A DNA stretch of 64,000 nt from Apostichopus japonicus (GCF_037975245.1 NC_092575.1:19859841-19923840); one strand, 5' to 3'; shown: positions 47,501-60,223, counted from the first letter of the stretch. The notes: generated from the sequence alone by a model not told the origin. A program made the numbers and translations.

Positions 47501-50500
47501 TGAATGGTTTCTTTAACTTGATAACTTTTCTCATGCAATTTTTTTTTATCTGCTAATACACAGCATATTAACCAATTGTTGAATGTAGATCCAGATAAAC
47601 CCAGAAATGTTCCTGGTTTGAAGTTTTACAAACAACACTTATTTCATCTCCAATAAAATCAGGCACTCTGATGTATCTAGTACACTGGCCCGGTTAAGGA
47701 TCGACGCCCATATTCTCTTCCCTCCAAATCTACCATTCTGAAGGCTTACAACTACAAATTCCAAACACATCCATCTTGCTAAACCAGGGTTCCTGATAGA
47801 AGAGGCCCCTATAATCCAGGCATTACTGCATGTCAATACAGAGGCAGTGGGTCATCATGTATATATTAAATCATTGAAGTACAATAAGTCTCCTCACCGT
47901 TGACGACGTATCTATGAAATGCGTCTCTGACGTATTTCGTGTACGTCTCAACTCCATACATGTGCTTCATGTTGGTCTCATTCTCAGTGAATATCTTCTT
48001 GGGTTCTTTACCTTCTGGATCTTTGTCACATACAAAATACATGGTGCCTAGATAGAATGAGGAAAAGAAAAATATTACACCTGCATACAGATCAGATGCG
48101 AGTCAAGATCTTAAAGGAGAATGCTTTATTCTTTGTCATATATGAGTTACCTTCACCCTCTGACCCCACGCCACCCCCCTCCTACCCCATTGAGTGGTCC
48201 AGCATTTGAGCATGGCTGCCACAATATGTGACAGCTTAGTCTGGTTCAATCATCACTACATCGCCATGACAACATGCAGGACAGTTGGTTAATGTCTGCT
48301 CTAAAAGATTGGGATATACTGTACATATAAAACACTGCATTCAGTACAGCATCATGCAATACCAGAATGGTAGTATATTTATAAGCATACTGCAAGTTAT
48401 ATACCATATGAATGTAATATGTAGATGCATGTTACCACTGGCAATCCATGGTTTTAGTTCATGTTATAGGCATGGTACCACTGAAGTGCTATGAGCGCAT
48501 GCATATTACCACTGGCATGCCATGGTTGTAGTTCATGTTATAGGCATACTACCACTGAAGTGCTATGAGCGCATGCATATTACCACTGGCATGCCATGGT
48601 TGTAGTTCATGTTATAGGCATACTACCACTGAAGTGCCATGAGCGCAATGCATGCATGTTACCACTGGCATGCCATGGTTGTAGTTCATGTTATAGGCAT
48701 ACTACCACTGAAGTGCCATGAGCGCAATGCATGTTACCACTGGCAATCCATGGTTGTAGTTCATGTTATAGGCATGGTACCACTGAAGTGCCATGAGCAC
48801 AATGCATGTTACCATTGGCAATCCGTGGTAGTAGTTCATGTTTTAGGCATACTACCACTGAAGTGCTATGAGCGTAATGCATGTTACCATTGGCATGCCA
48901 TGGTTGTAGTTCATGTTATAGGCATACTACCACTGAAGTGCCATGAGCACAACGCATGTTTGCTCTGGCTATGTATGGTTTTCATACCAAAGTACAGACA
49001 GACAAACACATGATTAACACCTAATAACTGATTCCTGCATTTCTCTTATATATTCATTTTTTTGAAATTTATTTTTGGCTTCCCTCTGATTCTTGTATCT
49101 TTACCAATACAGAAGAATCAATACTTCTTGACCGACACACAATATAATGATATAATAACATATAATAATAACAAATAACAATATAATAACACTGGCGCCA
49201 ATATGATAAAGATATCGCCATTCATACACAAAAGCCAAACAAAACAAAAACTCTACTTTCTTGTATGGGCAGAGCACGTTTCCCAGTATCCTTAATTTTA
49301 CGATTGACCCTTACCCAGGCTATCGTGGTGAAGATAAACCTTTCCATCCTTCTGTGATCTCAATTTTGGCTTGATGGTACAACCTTCATGAGAACATCCC
49401 CAGATCCATGTATTCCGGAACCATAGCTGCGGCAAGACGTGGATGGTGGCAGTCTCGGGACCTCTGTTGACTGCTGTTATCCTACAGAGTACATCGTTGG
49501 GTGTGTTCTTGGCATACTCAGCAAATACATCCCAATACTTGCCCTCGTTGAAAACACCTGGAATACAGACAAGATAGGAGATACTTTGGTATTTCAAAGG
49601 TTACCAGCGCCGGGCCCCAAATCTTACCATCCTAAAAATGGCTGGACAGTATAAAAAAGTACTTTCCTTGAGGCCCTGATCCTCCAAATTAATCCGAGTC
49701 ATTGAAGATTATAAAACAAGGTAATACGTTTTCTCAGTGATGGATAACTACTTTGATAGTGGCAGTAAAATGCTTGTTGAAATGTGAGCATGGGTGACCA
49801 TTATTGGACTATCTAGCATATTTAAGGAGCACAATACTGTTGAACTATAACTTGTAGCAGTTGTAAAGAAACATTAAATAAGAAGATTTACTAAGTACTA
49901 TATTAACGTTCACCAATCTCCGAAATTTATCCAAGCACTCAGTTTCTGAGACAAATTTGCACCCTTAGGCTAATTTCAAACCTACAGTGCTGTTCTCACA
50001 AGGTCAGAAAAGTTTCTTAAATTCTTTATCGGAGTGAAGTAAAAAAGTGTGAAATATTTAAATATATTTAAATATATAAAAGTACTGCTATTCAGGTAAT
50101 TGCATAGCAATTCCTCTACTAGGATGGATGGTCTGTACCTTGATGGGAGCAAGAGTAAAGCACAGTGTTAGATTTAATTTTTAATGAATGATTTCAAGGA
50201 ATGCATTATTCACTATGCACGATTCAACACCCGCAGTTCAACCAACAAGTCACCTTTTAAAAAAGCAAAAGAAAACTTATCAAGATTTGAGAAAAATAGC
50301 AAATTTCACTTGTTTCTTTCTATTCCAGGAAATTTTCCCATTAACATACAAACACACCAGTGGACCAACAGACTACATATATATAATTATTTCTCGACAT
50401 GAATAACCCAGATAAGTGAACCAAGAACTTACTAGAGAATACAGTATGTGGGAGACATTAACATAGATTTTCTTTAACCTATTTAAAAAACATGTCTTTT

Positions 50501-53500
50501 TTTTTTTTCATTTCAAAATCATTACCAGCATCTTCCAGTTCAAATTCTCTGTCCAAGACGGATCTTTCTCTTGCTTCTTGTTCTAGTCTCTCGTAAGGGT
50601 AAGCATCCTGGGGGTACTTGTAAAGACCCTTCATGTACGAATGAGTGGGCGAGGAGTCCAGGTAATAGTAATTCTCCTTACAATCCTCACCATGGTTACC
50701 TTGGGGGCCTGCAGACAGCAATGAATATCATATACAGATATCAGGATATATTCTTACAAATTTACAACATGAATGTACATTATACATAGTAGAAAGTTTC
50801 CCTGTACATACAATTTTTTCGAATGTGACACATGCAATTTGAACCTGTTAACCTCAGCTCCCCCACACCATCCTTCAATACTCTCAGACCTTCAGGGTCC
50901 TCCCCACTCCCCCTTGGGTACCATATTCCTTTTCAAAATCTTTTGGATATCTCTGGAGTACCTACTGTATGCTTTGTGTTGACATTACTACTCATCTTAT
51001 GTACAATTTTTTAGGACATAAGTTTCCAACATTTCGGTCACAATGAAAAAGTGCATTTTTGGTATGAAATAGATCAATCACAGCATGAAGACACAGACAT
51101 TTATTTAATACACTCCAGAATATTTACCATAAGTACCCCTACATATAAACTATAAAGATAAGTATTGACAACAACATGTGAGACATGTATGTCTTTCTGA
51201 CAACAAAAATTCTATTTTATGCCCACCACTGTACTTAAAATAACAAAAAAAACACTATGAAGCCCTGGACAGATGATGGGTTCAATACACTCACTGTTGG
51301 TTAAATTCCTCAATTCTTACATATCCACAGAAGCATTCACATTGTCATGTTAACAATATGCAAATCTATTTTCTTGAGTATTTTAAATTCATTTGATTAA
51401 ACTCTGTAGTTCTACTGTAACTTATCTTTGCTGGTACAATATTGTCATAGCATCGTTTCCATAGCCACAGTCTTATGATGCACACTACTTCAAAGAGGGG
51501 GTATGCATTTAAAATTCCCTCCAGTGTTCTCAAATGTGTTACAAATTACCATCCTTTGGTTTAATATAAATACACTAATACACACTACAACCATAGTATA
51601 AACTTAACTACAGAAAGAAAAGTCCAGAAGGCATCCTTATTTCTTCAATCATTACATGTAAACACAAAATATAATAACAATTCAAGCTGACATGAAAGCT
51701 AACTGAACTAAAACCAAGTTTAAGTGGATAGTGATGATTTGTATGGATCCCTAGCTTTGAATAATTGAAGTCATCCTTTGACTTCACTTTGGTGAAAAAA
51801 AAACAATCAAGTTTTCTCTCTGTCGCTATGGTAAAAACTTGTCTGGATCAACATTTGGTTTGTAATGTAATGAATACATTGGGAGAAATATAAGGCCAGA
51901 TTTAACCTAGAAGTAGACACTGAATCAACTCTATACAACACCCACATATCACTTTTAAAGGGTGTGAAGACTCGCGCAAAAAGAAAAGTCTAATGCCGGT
52001 AATCTGACCTAGTTTCGAATGAGGTGTAACAGAAGTGTTAGACACCACCATCGATCCCAGAAAATACACACACAGCTTGCTACCTTCTGTAACTAGACAC
52101 TAGTCAGTGACTAGTGTACAGTCAGTACATACAGCTGCGGTCAATACCCACAGCACAGTGTATAAATGATACAGAGAAGGACATCTCAGGTCCAGCTAAA
52201 GATGACAAGGTATCACGTTTCAGTACTGTCTGCATTTTGTAACGACACGAACAAAACGTCACTTGCAAGCAACAGAAAGTTAACTTTTTCAGATGGCCGC
52301 ACGCAGTTTGGGGCGAGTCTTCAATGCCTTTAAGTATAAACACTGTTAGTTCTCCCTCAAGACAACTGGTGTTTATGCCTTACCTGTCAATCCAAACAAG
52401 CGCTCTTTTAGAATGGGATCTTTGCCATTCCATAGACCCAAGCATAGGCATAGTCTGCACTCTCTGTCGGTGATTCCCAAAATGCCGTCTTCACCCCATC
52501 GGTAGGCACGCTCGCGGGCGTGGTCGTGTGGGAAATACTCCCAGCTGGTGATAGAAGAAACACAGTAAGTACTGTCAAACTTAGACGACAATACATTATT
52601 TTCTTTATAAAATTCAATTTCCTGAAAAAACAAAATTCATTGTACTGTACAGACAATTGACATACATGCATACACACATGTATCTGTAGTCTGTATATAT
52701 ACCTGTGAACAGGGTTATACAGGTAGCCACGCCGGCCGGCGGCGACCGGTGGTAACCGCCACTCACGCCTGCCAGCCGGCATTGGAAGTGAATAAACAGT
52801 CCACCGGCCGGCACAAAAAATAGTAAAATGCTTGTGAAATACAACAAAAGTAACAAATTTATCTTTCCCTTGCCGTAAAACATGATAATAACGTCACCTT
52901 TCTCTGTTATTTGCTCCTGGACCCCACCAGGGGCCCTTAAGCGGGCCCCTGGACCCCCGGCCGTGAGATGCGAGAGCTTCGCTCGCTACGCTCGCTACGC
53001 TTCTCAAATTTATTTAACCAGCACTCACAATCTCCTAGCTATAACCCTGCTTGTGAATATTAATTAAAAAGTAATTAGGAAATCAGTTCACTCAAATTTT
53101 ATGTCTCAAAGCACATAATGACAAAAGGTTTGTGTCTAGATCGTGCTACCAAAACTTTAGCAGATTATAGTATTATACTATAAAAAATAAAAACAGACCC
53201 AACCATTTCAGAGTTCTACTTTGAGTCGAGCAATAAAATTAATTTTTATATGTGAACTTTAAATTTGGGCTATCACAAATGGGAAAGGGCAGCTTTTAAT
53301 ATTGCATATAAACCATTTGGCATTTGATCAAGGCATACAATTTAAAAAATGTTGGTGGGGAATTAAAAGGTCTAAATGATGTATTTAACATTTTGGCATT
53401 GTATCCTCTCAAACCCACTTAAACTGGATAATCAAATGTACACTTCCTCTTCCTTCGTCAGAGTTTCCATAAACACCTACTTTGTCGCAGAGTTTTACAT

Positions 53501-56500
53501 ATTTGGAAAGGTCTGGTTGGTTTTAGTGTTAAAGACAGACTTTTCAATCGCATGTTCATCTGTGACCGATTAGTACTGAATATAAGAATATCATTGAAAG
53601 GTTAAGTATTAAAACCTACAGTATACTGTCCATCCACAATGTCTTTGAGTCCACACTGTGACATTGTCCGATATTAATTTGGAGGGTAATGACTTTAAAG
53701 AATGTTCTTTTGAACAAAAAAATTTATGTGTAAGTTTGATAAAAACATGTATGCTACCAAATTGAAGGAAGTACTGATGACCTTATACAGTTGTATAGTG
53801 AGGGTGACAGCTTGTTGTGATAATAACAGATCCCTTCTAGTCGGTTTCCTTCCTTGTTCATACTGTACAAACTCCCTGAGGTAATTATCGAAACATAGAT
53901 CTTCTACTGGAAGAGACCAAAGACCAGTTAAATGCATAGGCGTAGGAGGCTGGGGGTGGGTGGGGGTGGGGGTGGGTGGGGTCTGGGGCCCGCCAACCAA
54001 ATAATTGTGTGAAAATTCAGGCAAATGCTGAGAATTTTTCGGGCACCTACTGAAAGAAAATAATTTGCAATGTGTTTTTCAACATTGGTTAAACTTATAT
54101 TATTATTATCATTATTATTGTAAAGAATTCCCCAATATGGAATGAGTAATAAAACGGCAAATGATTGTATGTTATTGGCATGCGATGTAATAACCTTTGC
54201 ATGCATGCATGATATGCCTATGTATGATATGTACATTAACATGTTGAACGAGCACGGAGCGCACGGAAAATTTTGGTTATATTTTCCGGGCCCCCCCAAA
54301 TCAAATTGGGCTCCTATGCCTATGGTTAAATGGGAGGTTCACATACAGTAGTCTGATAGCAACAATTGGAATACAAAGTTGTCTGTAAAAATCAACTTCC
54401 TTCATGCAACAGCACATTTAATAGTATTTGATGCATTGTGAGATAATTTATCTTTTGACAATGTATTGTTTGCTGTTTCCCCTTTCAAATTATAGAGCTA
54501 AACTGTATAGAGACAGGTAGAATGCTTCAGTGGAAAAATTGAAAAGAGATTGTATAAGAGATCTACTGTATGCATTTTTAATAAAATTGAGCTATTTTAT
54601 CCAATTTCTCACGAGTCTTAATCATACAGGTTTTTACAAAAAATCCTATTTACATACTTACAGTAAGTGGTGCATAATATACTGTACTGTAAAGCCTTTA
54701 GCTCACCACAGGGATCACAGTTATTTTTCTACGAGGGTCAAATTGAAATATTGGAGACTTGAAACCAAAATGTCATTTTACATTGACGATATGCTGGGAA
54801 ATTATTTTCTCAATATTGATACTAAGTGTAAGATCATTGGCTGATATTTCTTTCCCAGTCCGGACTGATACAGGATCTGTTGCAGGCCGGATTTGGCCTT
54901 TGAGCTGCTGTTTTGAGAACGCCTCCTGTACAAGTAGATGTACAATTCTGTCAAGATTGTGGCAGTGCAAACACAGTCTTATAAATGTGATGATACTGGG
55001 GTACTATGCTTTAAGGCAACATTATGTAATGCCCACAATAAACATTGACTCAATATCGTAACTTTCACTTTGACAGAGACCTGCACCAGTGATGAAGTGA
55101 TCCAGCCATAATTTTACATCAAGTTGTATAGATAATGAAGATTAGAAACAGTAGACCATGTACTGTACATGTTGCACAGCACGCAGAACAGTAAGTGTAT
55201 TCCACACAACATAAATATACAGGAGCTATGGAATCACAGGACTCTGAATATTAAACTTCTTTGATTTTGCAGACTTTATCAAATGAACTATTACAATATT
55301 TAACCATAAATATTAATAAAATATTAAAAACACTTCATATTCAATTTCAGCGATCCAAATTCACTGAGAAATAATCAATTATAACAACAAAAGGATGTGA
55401 AATTTAGTTCCATAGTTTAAGTTAACCGGAACAACACACAAGACAGGTGCCATACACACTGAAGGACGTTTTCCTGTGAAACCGGTCAACATCTTTGAGT
55501 GATTTCCATTGGTTCAAAAAGAGTTATGTGTCACATGATTCAATGTGAGCCACAAAATAAAAGAAAAACCTTGGGCAATTTATCATAATATTATGGAAAT
55601 TTATCAGTAGTCCTTGTATTAAAACACTTTTTTCTTTGTCAAATAAAAAGTGATTATGCTGAAGGTAATTGCTTTCACCAGCTGGTACAATTTATGCTAA
55701 TTCTCAAATAAAATCATAACCGTACATCAGTCAGTGGTTGAGGAAGAATTGGTTTGATGTACAGTACAGTTGGTGTCCAAACTTTTAAAGTGGGTGTCCT
55801 ACCTTTTTGGGGCAATACTGTACAATGCCGAAGGCATCATTGCAATCACGAAGCGATCGCCGATCAGGAAGCGATCACCTCACTGCGGGGGTCAAGGGGC
55901 CCACCTGAGGGGCCCTTGTGGGGGTAAGGGGGAAAATGCCCAGTTAGAAACTTTGTATTTGTAGGTATCCAAGGCTAAAATGCAAGTGGTTAGTTAGCTC
56001 AATACAAGATTTGATTGGTAAATTAGGGAAAGTCCAGAAAAAACAATATTGACATTGTTGTATCATTTCTGTAACTCTGTGTATTTGCATAATCTGTACT
56101 GAAAAAATTTGCACTGCTTCATATACAATTTTGCAAGCTGTGCACAGAAAAATGTGGGCTGTCAGTTTGCAAAACTGGCCGTGCAAAAGACGGCTGACCT
56201 CTGGCTGCCTATAAACCCCTGTATACAGTAGATCTATAACTACTATATTCCCTCTAAGTTTTTAAACCACTGAAATTTTCAAATAACAAAAAATCATTCT
56301 TTAGCAGCTTCAATTGGTTGTTCATTCAACACCAGCATGGAATGCTGGGTTACGGGAAGAACTCCTGTACACATGCAAAGAAACAGATCATGAGTATGAT
56401 GCACATTGACACTGTACAAGTTTGATAAATTTAATCTGAAAGAGTGACTATGACTATCAAGAGAAAATTTGAGTGACCTTCAGTATCAGTACAGTATATA

Positions 56501-59500
56501 CTCTATAATTCATGAATATTCATTTCCTCAAGAAGCCTAGAACTGTACAATAGGATAATCTTTAAAAAACTTTATGTGAATACTGTTTGTTTGTTTACTG
56601 CTGCTAAATACATTGTTGTAAATACCAAAAAGTATGTTAGGCATTTAGTTTTTTTTTGGTCTCATTTTAATTTACTTTGGTTCCTGTTTTTAAAAAAACT
56701 TTAATGTGATTTATTTGCCCTAAATTAATTTTCCCTTTTCTTTGCGTCTTGCTTTGAACTACTCTGAAAAACCAAGAATTATAATCAGTCACAGTTAATT
56801 CCACTTGAGGCAAAAACCAAGAATTATTATCAGTCACAGTTAATTTTAACTCCAATAAGGCCACTTGAGGCAAACTTGCATTGGACAAATATTTTACAAG
56901 ACATAGCACTAAGTGTACCTCCTACAGTACTGTAGATATTGCAATGTACTGTACAGTATGCTTTACCGTGTAGTTAAAAGCACACTACTGACTGCGCTAA
57001 GTGTACCTTCTACAGTACTGTAGATATTGCAATGTATGCTTTACCGTGTAGTTAAAAGCACACTACTGATTGCACTAAGTGTACTCTCTACCTCATACAG
57101 TACTGTAGATACATTGAAATGTATGCTTTACCGTGCAGTTAACTGCATGCACACTACTGACTGCACACCGTGTACTCTCTAGCTCCTACAGTACTGTAGA
57201 TATTGCAATGTATGCTTTACCGTGTAGTTTAAGCACACTACTGTATACTGACTGCACTAAGTGTACTCTCTAGCTCCTACAGTACTGTAGATATTGCAAT
57301 GTACGCTTTACCGTGTAGTTTAGGCACATTATACTGACTGCACTAGGTGTACCTCCTACAGTACTGTAGATATTGCAATGTATGCTTTACCGTGTAGTTA
57401 AAAGCACACTACTGACTGCACTAAGTGTACTTCCTACAGTACAGTAGATACAGTATATTGAAATGAATGCTTTACCGTGTAGTTAAAAGCACACTACTGA
57501 CTGCACTAAGTGTACTCTCTACCTCCTACAGTACTGTAGATATTGCAATGTATGCTTTACCGTGTAGTTTAAGCACACTACTGTATACTGACTGCACTAA
57601 GTGTACTCTCTAGCTCCTACAGTACTGTAGATATTGCAATGTATGCTTTACCGTGTAGTTTAGGCACATTATACTGACTGCACTAGGTGTACCTCCTACA
57701 GTACTGTAGATATTGCAATGTATGCTTTACCGTGTAGTTAAAAGCACACTACTGACAGCACTAAGTGTACTTCCTACAGTACAGTAGATACAGTATATTG
57801 AAATGAATGCTTTACAGTGTAGTTAAAAGCACACTACTGACTGCACTAAGTGTACTCTCTACCTCCTACTGTACAGTACTGAAGATATATTGAAATGTAT
57901 GCTTTATCGTGTAGTTAACAGCAAACTACTGACTGCGCTAAGTGTACCTCATACAGTACTGTAGATATTGCAATGTATGCTTTACCGTGAAGTTAAAAGC
58001 ACACTACTGACTGCGCTAAGTGTACTCTCTACCTACAGTATATACTGAAGATATATTGAAATGTATGCTTTACCGTGTAGTTTAAGCACACTACTGACTG
58101 CGCTAAGTGTACTCTCTACCTCATACAGTACTGTACAGTAGGTATTGCAATGTATGCTTTACCGTGTAGTTTAGGCACACTACTGACTGCACTAGGTGTA
58201 CCTCCTACAGTACTGTAGATCTATATTGCAATGTATGCTTTACCGTGTAGTTAAAAGCACACATCTGACTGCACTAAGTGTACCCTGTACCTTCGACAGT
58301 ACTGAAGATATATTGAAATGTATGCATTATCGTGTAGTTTAAGCACACACTGTGGTTTTACAGTAACATACATACTGTACATCTCAAAAGTTCACACGTT
58401 TCTTTGCAAGATCAGAACAATGCAAACAGACATCGATGAGGTTGGCAAGATATATATACCACTATTTGACCTTCTATCTATTGGGTGAACAATACAAACT
58501 GCTAGGTTGACTACAGTTTATACAATATGGATTGAAATTACATAAGTAAAGATTTGATCATCATCAGCAAATTTTTGTAAATTTGCAACAATAGTACCAC
58601 AAAGGTACTGCATGTTTATTGTGCCAGATTTGAAGTGACAACAATATGAACTAAGTGTATGATACAGCTGCAAAACAATCAGTCAATATCTTTTTCAGCA
58701 ATTGATTAAAGTTTTTTCAATTGAAAAACCTAGAATACATGTTCAAACACTCACAAATTGTTTTAAGGCTACAAAACAAACTGCAAAACTAAATGAATTT
58801 TTTGGGACATACGATATATAGCAGATGCCTGTATACTGACTCCTGAGCACCAAAAACCTATAACTTTATAATACAGTTACCTACAAACCAAAGATCTCTA
58901 TTCCTACTGTGTAATTATTTAGTCCTACATCATGAAGAATATAAAGAGACAGTGTGTAGGGACTTGATGCTAAATCAATTGGCATAGTCTGTGTATCAAT
59001 AATCAATCAATTCTTTGATTAACAAGACATTGCATATATTTCTTATCCTGTCGACCTGACCTCAGTCCAATCCGAGTTTGACCAAATTCCCAATACAGCC
59101 AAAGCTCTATGGCCTAGCTGCTGCACAATAGAGATTGCAAGTGACTATACTGTACAGTAGGAATTCTTGCTCTCCCTCGACGGAGGTAATAAAGTGGACC
59201 CTGAATGTGTCAACGTCCAACGAAAGAGTGCGTGTTATGCATGAGAGAAAGGCCATTAGCTTGATTACATGGCAATCTGCTAGATTCATGCAAGTCTATC
59301 TTTATGGAAAAGTGATGATGGCAAGTAACCAGAGATCTATGGTTGTAACTTCTCACAAGTGTTCACAGTTCCAATTTGATAGCCACAGATTGGAGGACCA
59401 GGGTCCTCGAAAGAATGAGGCTCACCATTGCAGGGTCTCATCCTAGGTACACGAGCATTGACACTTTGATGATGATCACCCTTTCTGTATCAGATTTCTC

Positions 59501-60223
59501 TTTGGTATGTACAGCCCTGTACTTGCTCAAACTTTAAACCCCACTGCAACAATTATCATGTGTGTACCGTACATGCACTACAGCTTGTACGCTGTGTAAA
59601 ATTGATAACATACAACCACAAAACCTCAGATATTCACAACATATATTCACAACAGTCTAAGGCAGCTGCATAATTGGTACAAGCATGACATTTTTATTAA
59701 AGCAAGTGACTGTAATATGCGATTGTATTTCATCAATGCTATACAAATTTATATTCTGCGTTATATGTTCCATAATTGGATTGTAGCACTGAATCCCAAA
59801 TGTGATTTCGAATATTTAGACAGCCTGTTACTCGTCAATGTAAATAAAATCATTGAGCATACGTCTACACTTTCATAGTAAATACTAGCAAAGATCTTGA
59901 CCACGATGATCATAATTCCTACACCCGTTATGTATAGTATTTTTCGTTAGGATAATCTGCTAGTAGTACCTCGCCATTACTGTACATGTAGTTAACAGTA
60001 CTGTACAACCACATTTGCCTTTTATTTATATACTGCACTGGGCAAATATTAATATGACATTCCAATCATGAAGATGATGTAAAGTTAGAGAAACTTACCA
60101 GCTGCCGTCTGGTGAATAATCTTCTCTAACGGTTCCCCATTGCCTTTCAGACAGATATGGTCCCCATCGTTTCCAATTTTTATTCCTGTCCGCCGCTTCT
60201 GTCAATCGTGTTTTTTCCGCCAT
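38514..60223 (-). CDS. GH63-fold glycoside hydrolase, YMR196W-like, 16 coding exons, 884 aa
   Basis: Exons in coding order: 60223-60099, 52544-52384, 50708-50526, 49557-49315, 48047-47898, 47092-46893, 45893-45666, 45375-45259, 44422-44271, 42937-42817, 42319-42160, 41602-41400, 40472-40329, 40057-39928, 39487-39211, 38574-38514. All junctions are GT-AG and all phases agree, giving 2655 coding bases. It has no signal peptide (starts [20 protein letters not shown]), so it is probably cytosolic, unlike ER glucosidase I. An N-terminal beta-rich part (about 1-340) precedes an (alpha/alpha)6 barrel with GH63-type blocks: [10 protein letters not shown] (D435, candidate acid), LNFTWWVNRKD (about 516-526), NWRGPIW (764-770), [17 protein letters not shown] (E852, candidate base) and HQTGWTA (866-872). 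The yeast homologue YMR196W has no assigned substrate; bacterial relatives hydrolyse small alpha-glucosides such as glucosylglycerate. Substrate here is unknown. Confidence 0.93.
39211..39487 (-). CDS. GH63-like exon 15: candidate catalytic base
   Basis: Residues 774-864. It includes [17 protein letters not shown]852 is the candidate general base by analogy to GH63. The acceptor follows a long T tract; donor GTCAGT. The terminal exon adds [10 protein letters not shown] and the TGA stop at 38516-38514. Confidence 0.92.
39928..40057 (-). CDS. GH63-like exon 14: WRGPIW motif
   Basis: Residues 730-772, ending [11 protein letters not shown]. The W-R-G-P-I-W motif lines the glucose-binding site in GH63 and related (alpha/alpha)6 hydrolases. 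Phase 0 to 1. Confidence 0.93.
41099..41335 (+). mobile_element. SINE family A, full-length copy in GH63-like intron 12
   Basis: tRNA-like head GGAGTGTTAGCTCAGTGGTTAAC...GGTTCGAGTCACTCC with Pol III A box and B box, a body with ACTTCGGTCAGC and TTCCTGCTTGCAGGAGGATC, and an ATAC-rich tail. It is opposite in strand to the host gene. ACAAAT flanks both ends and may be a short target duplication. Confidence 0.85.
44021..44224. repeat. Tandem duplication, ~108 bp x 2, beside GH63-like exon 9
   Basis: TTATCAA(A/G)AAGCTACAA..AAAGG.TCTAAG.AGC..CTCTGTAAATAA...TTCTAAAACAT occurs at 44021-44128 and again at 44129-44224, diverged by substitutions and small indels. It ends about 45 bases from the exon 9 donor. 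Confidence 0.75.
45259..45375 (-). CDS. GH63-like exon 8: candidate catalytic acid
   Basis: Phase 0 on both sides, residues 431-469, starting [20 protein letters not shown]. By analogy with GH63 enzymes (for example the Asp of E. coli YgjK) D435 is the likely general acid. The exon could be skipped in frame, which would destroy the active site. Confidence 0.9.
45666..45893 (-). CDS. GH63-like exon 7: entry to the catalytic barrel
   Basis: Phase 0 on both sides, residues 355-430. It contains [40 protein letters not shown] and ends EYPW; the family-typical block leading into the catalytic Asp on the next exon. Confidence 0.92.
46006..46253 (+). mobile_element. SINE family A, full-length copy in GH63-like intron 6
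   Basis: Same family as 41099 in the same orientation, with high similarity through head, body and (ATAC)n tail. Just upstream, 45971-45986 carries an extra TGTGGAGTGTTAGCTC, a partial duplicate of the SINE start with part of its flank. Confidence 0.87.
48430..48965. repeat. Minisatellite, ~75 bp unit, about 7 copies
   Basis: Unit contains TTACCACTGGCATGCCATGG, TTGTAGTTCATGTTATAGGC and ACTACCACTGAAGTGCCATG. Unit starts fall near 48434, 48508, 48582, 48661, 48735, 48811 and 48886 (spacing 74-79). It lies in GH63-like intron 4. The open reading frame across it arises because the unit length is near a multiple of three. Confidence 0.92.
50709..52383. other. Intron sequence, nothing recognised
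   Basis: GH63-like intron 2 on the minus strand. AT-rich; no repeat boundary or RNA gene seen. Confidence 0.4.
52710..53049. mobile_element. hAT-type MITE, 8-bp duplication with one mismatch
   Basis: Termini CAGGGTTATA and TATAACCCTG are inverted. Flanks CCTGTGAA (52702-52709) and CTTGTGAA (53050-53057) match at 7 of 8. The 340-bp body is unusually GC-rich (GCCGGCCGGCGGCG; GGGGCCCTTAAGCGGGCCCC) with repeated CGCTCGCTACG. It sits at the start of GH63-like intron 1. Confidence 0.8.
53935..54324. mobile_element. hAT-type MITE with perfect 8-bp duplication GTTAAATG
   Basis: Termini CATAGGCGTAGGAGGC and GGGCTCCTATGCCTATG are inverted. GTTAAATG flanks at 53927-53934 and 54325-54332. Same family as the nested element at 61495-61938 (shared TTTTTCGGGCACCTACTGAA and internal words). 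390 bp, non-coding. Confidence 0.9.
56905..58350. repeat. Satellite-like tandem array, ~85 bp unit, about 16 copies
   Basis: Unit: CTGACTGCACTAAGTGTAC - CTCCTACAGTACTGTAGAT - ATTGCAATGTATGCTTTACC - GTGTAGTTAAAAGCACACTA. It varies in a short spacer (with or without TCTCTACC) and in TTAAAAGC versus TTTAAGC or TTTAGGC, and the variants alternate, suggesting a higher-order period of several units. Located in GH63-like intron 1. Confidence 0.93.
58351..60098. other. 5' part of GH63-like intron 1, nothing recognised
   Basis: AT-rich intron sequence. The open stretch at 59135-59446 (+) has no recognisable motif and no splice support. Confidence 0.4.
60099..60223 (-). CDS. GH63-like exon 1: start codon and N-terminus
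   Basis: ATG at 60223-60221, donor GTAAGT, phase 2. Residues 1-41 include [20 protein letters not shown], a strongly conserved opening of this family, which supports this ATG as the start. A 7.6-kb first intron follows. Confidence 0.92.

Noticed and set aside
48430-48965. Regularly spaced repeats as a possible CRISPR array
   Set aside because: Units are contiguous without unique spacers, and the context is a eukaryotic intron; it is a minisatellite. The same reasoning applies to 56905-58350.
48639-49013. 124-codon ORF with repeated C-Y-H-W peptides
   Set aside because: By-product of a ~75-bp minisatellite in an intron.
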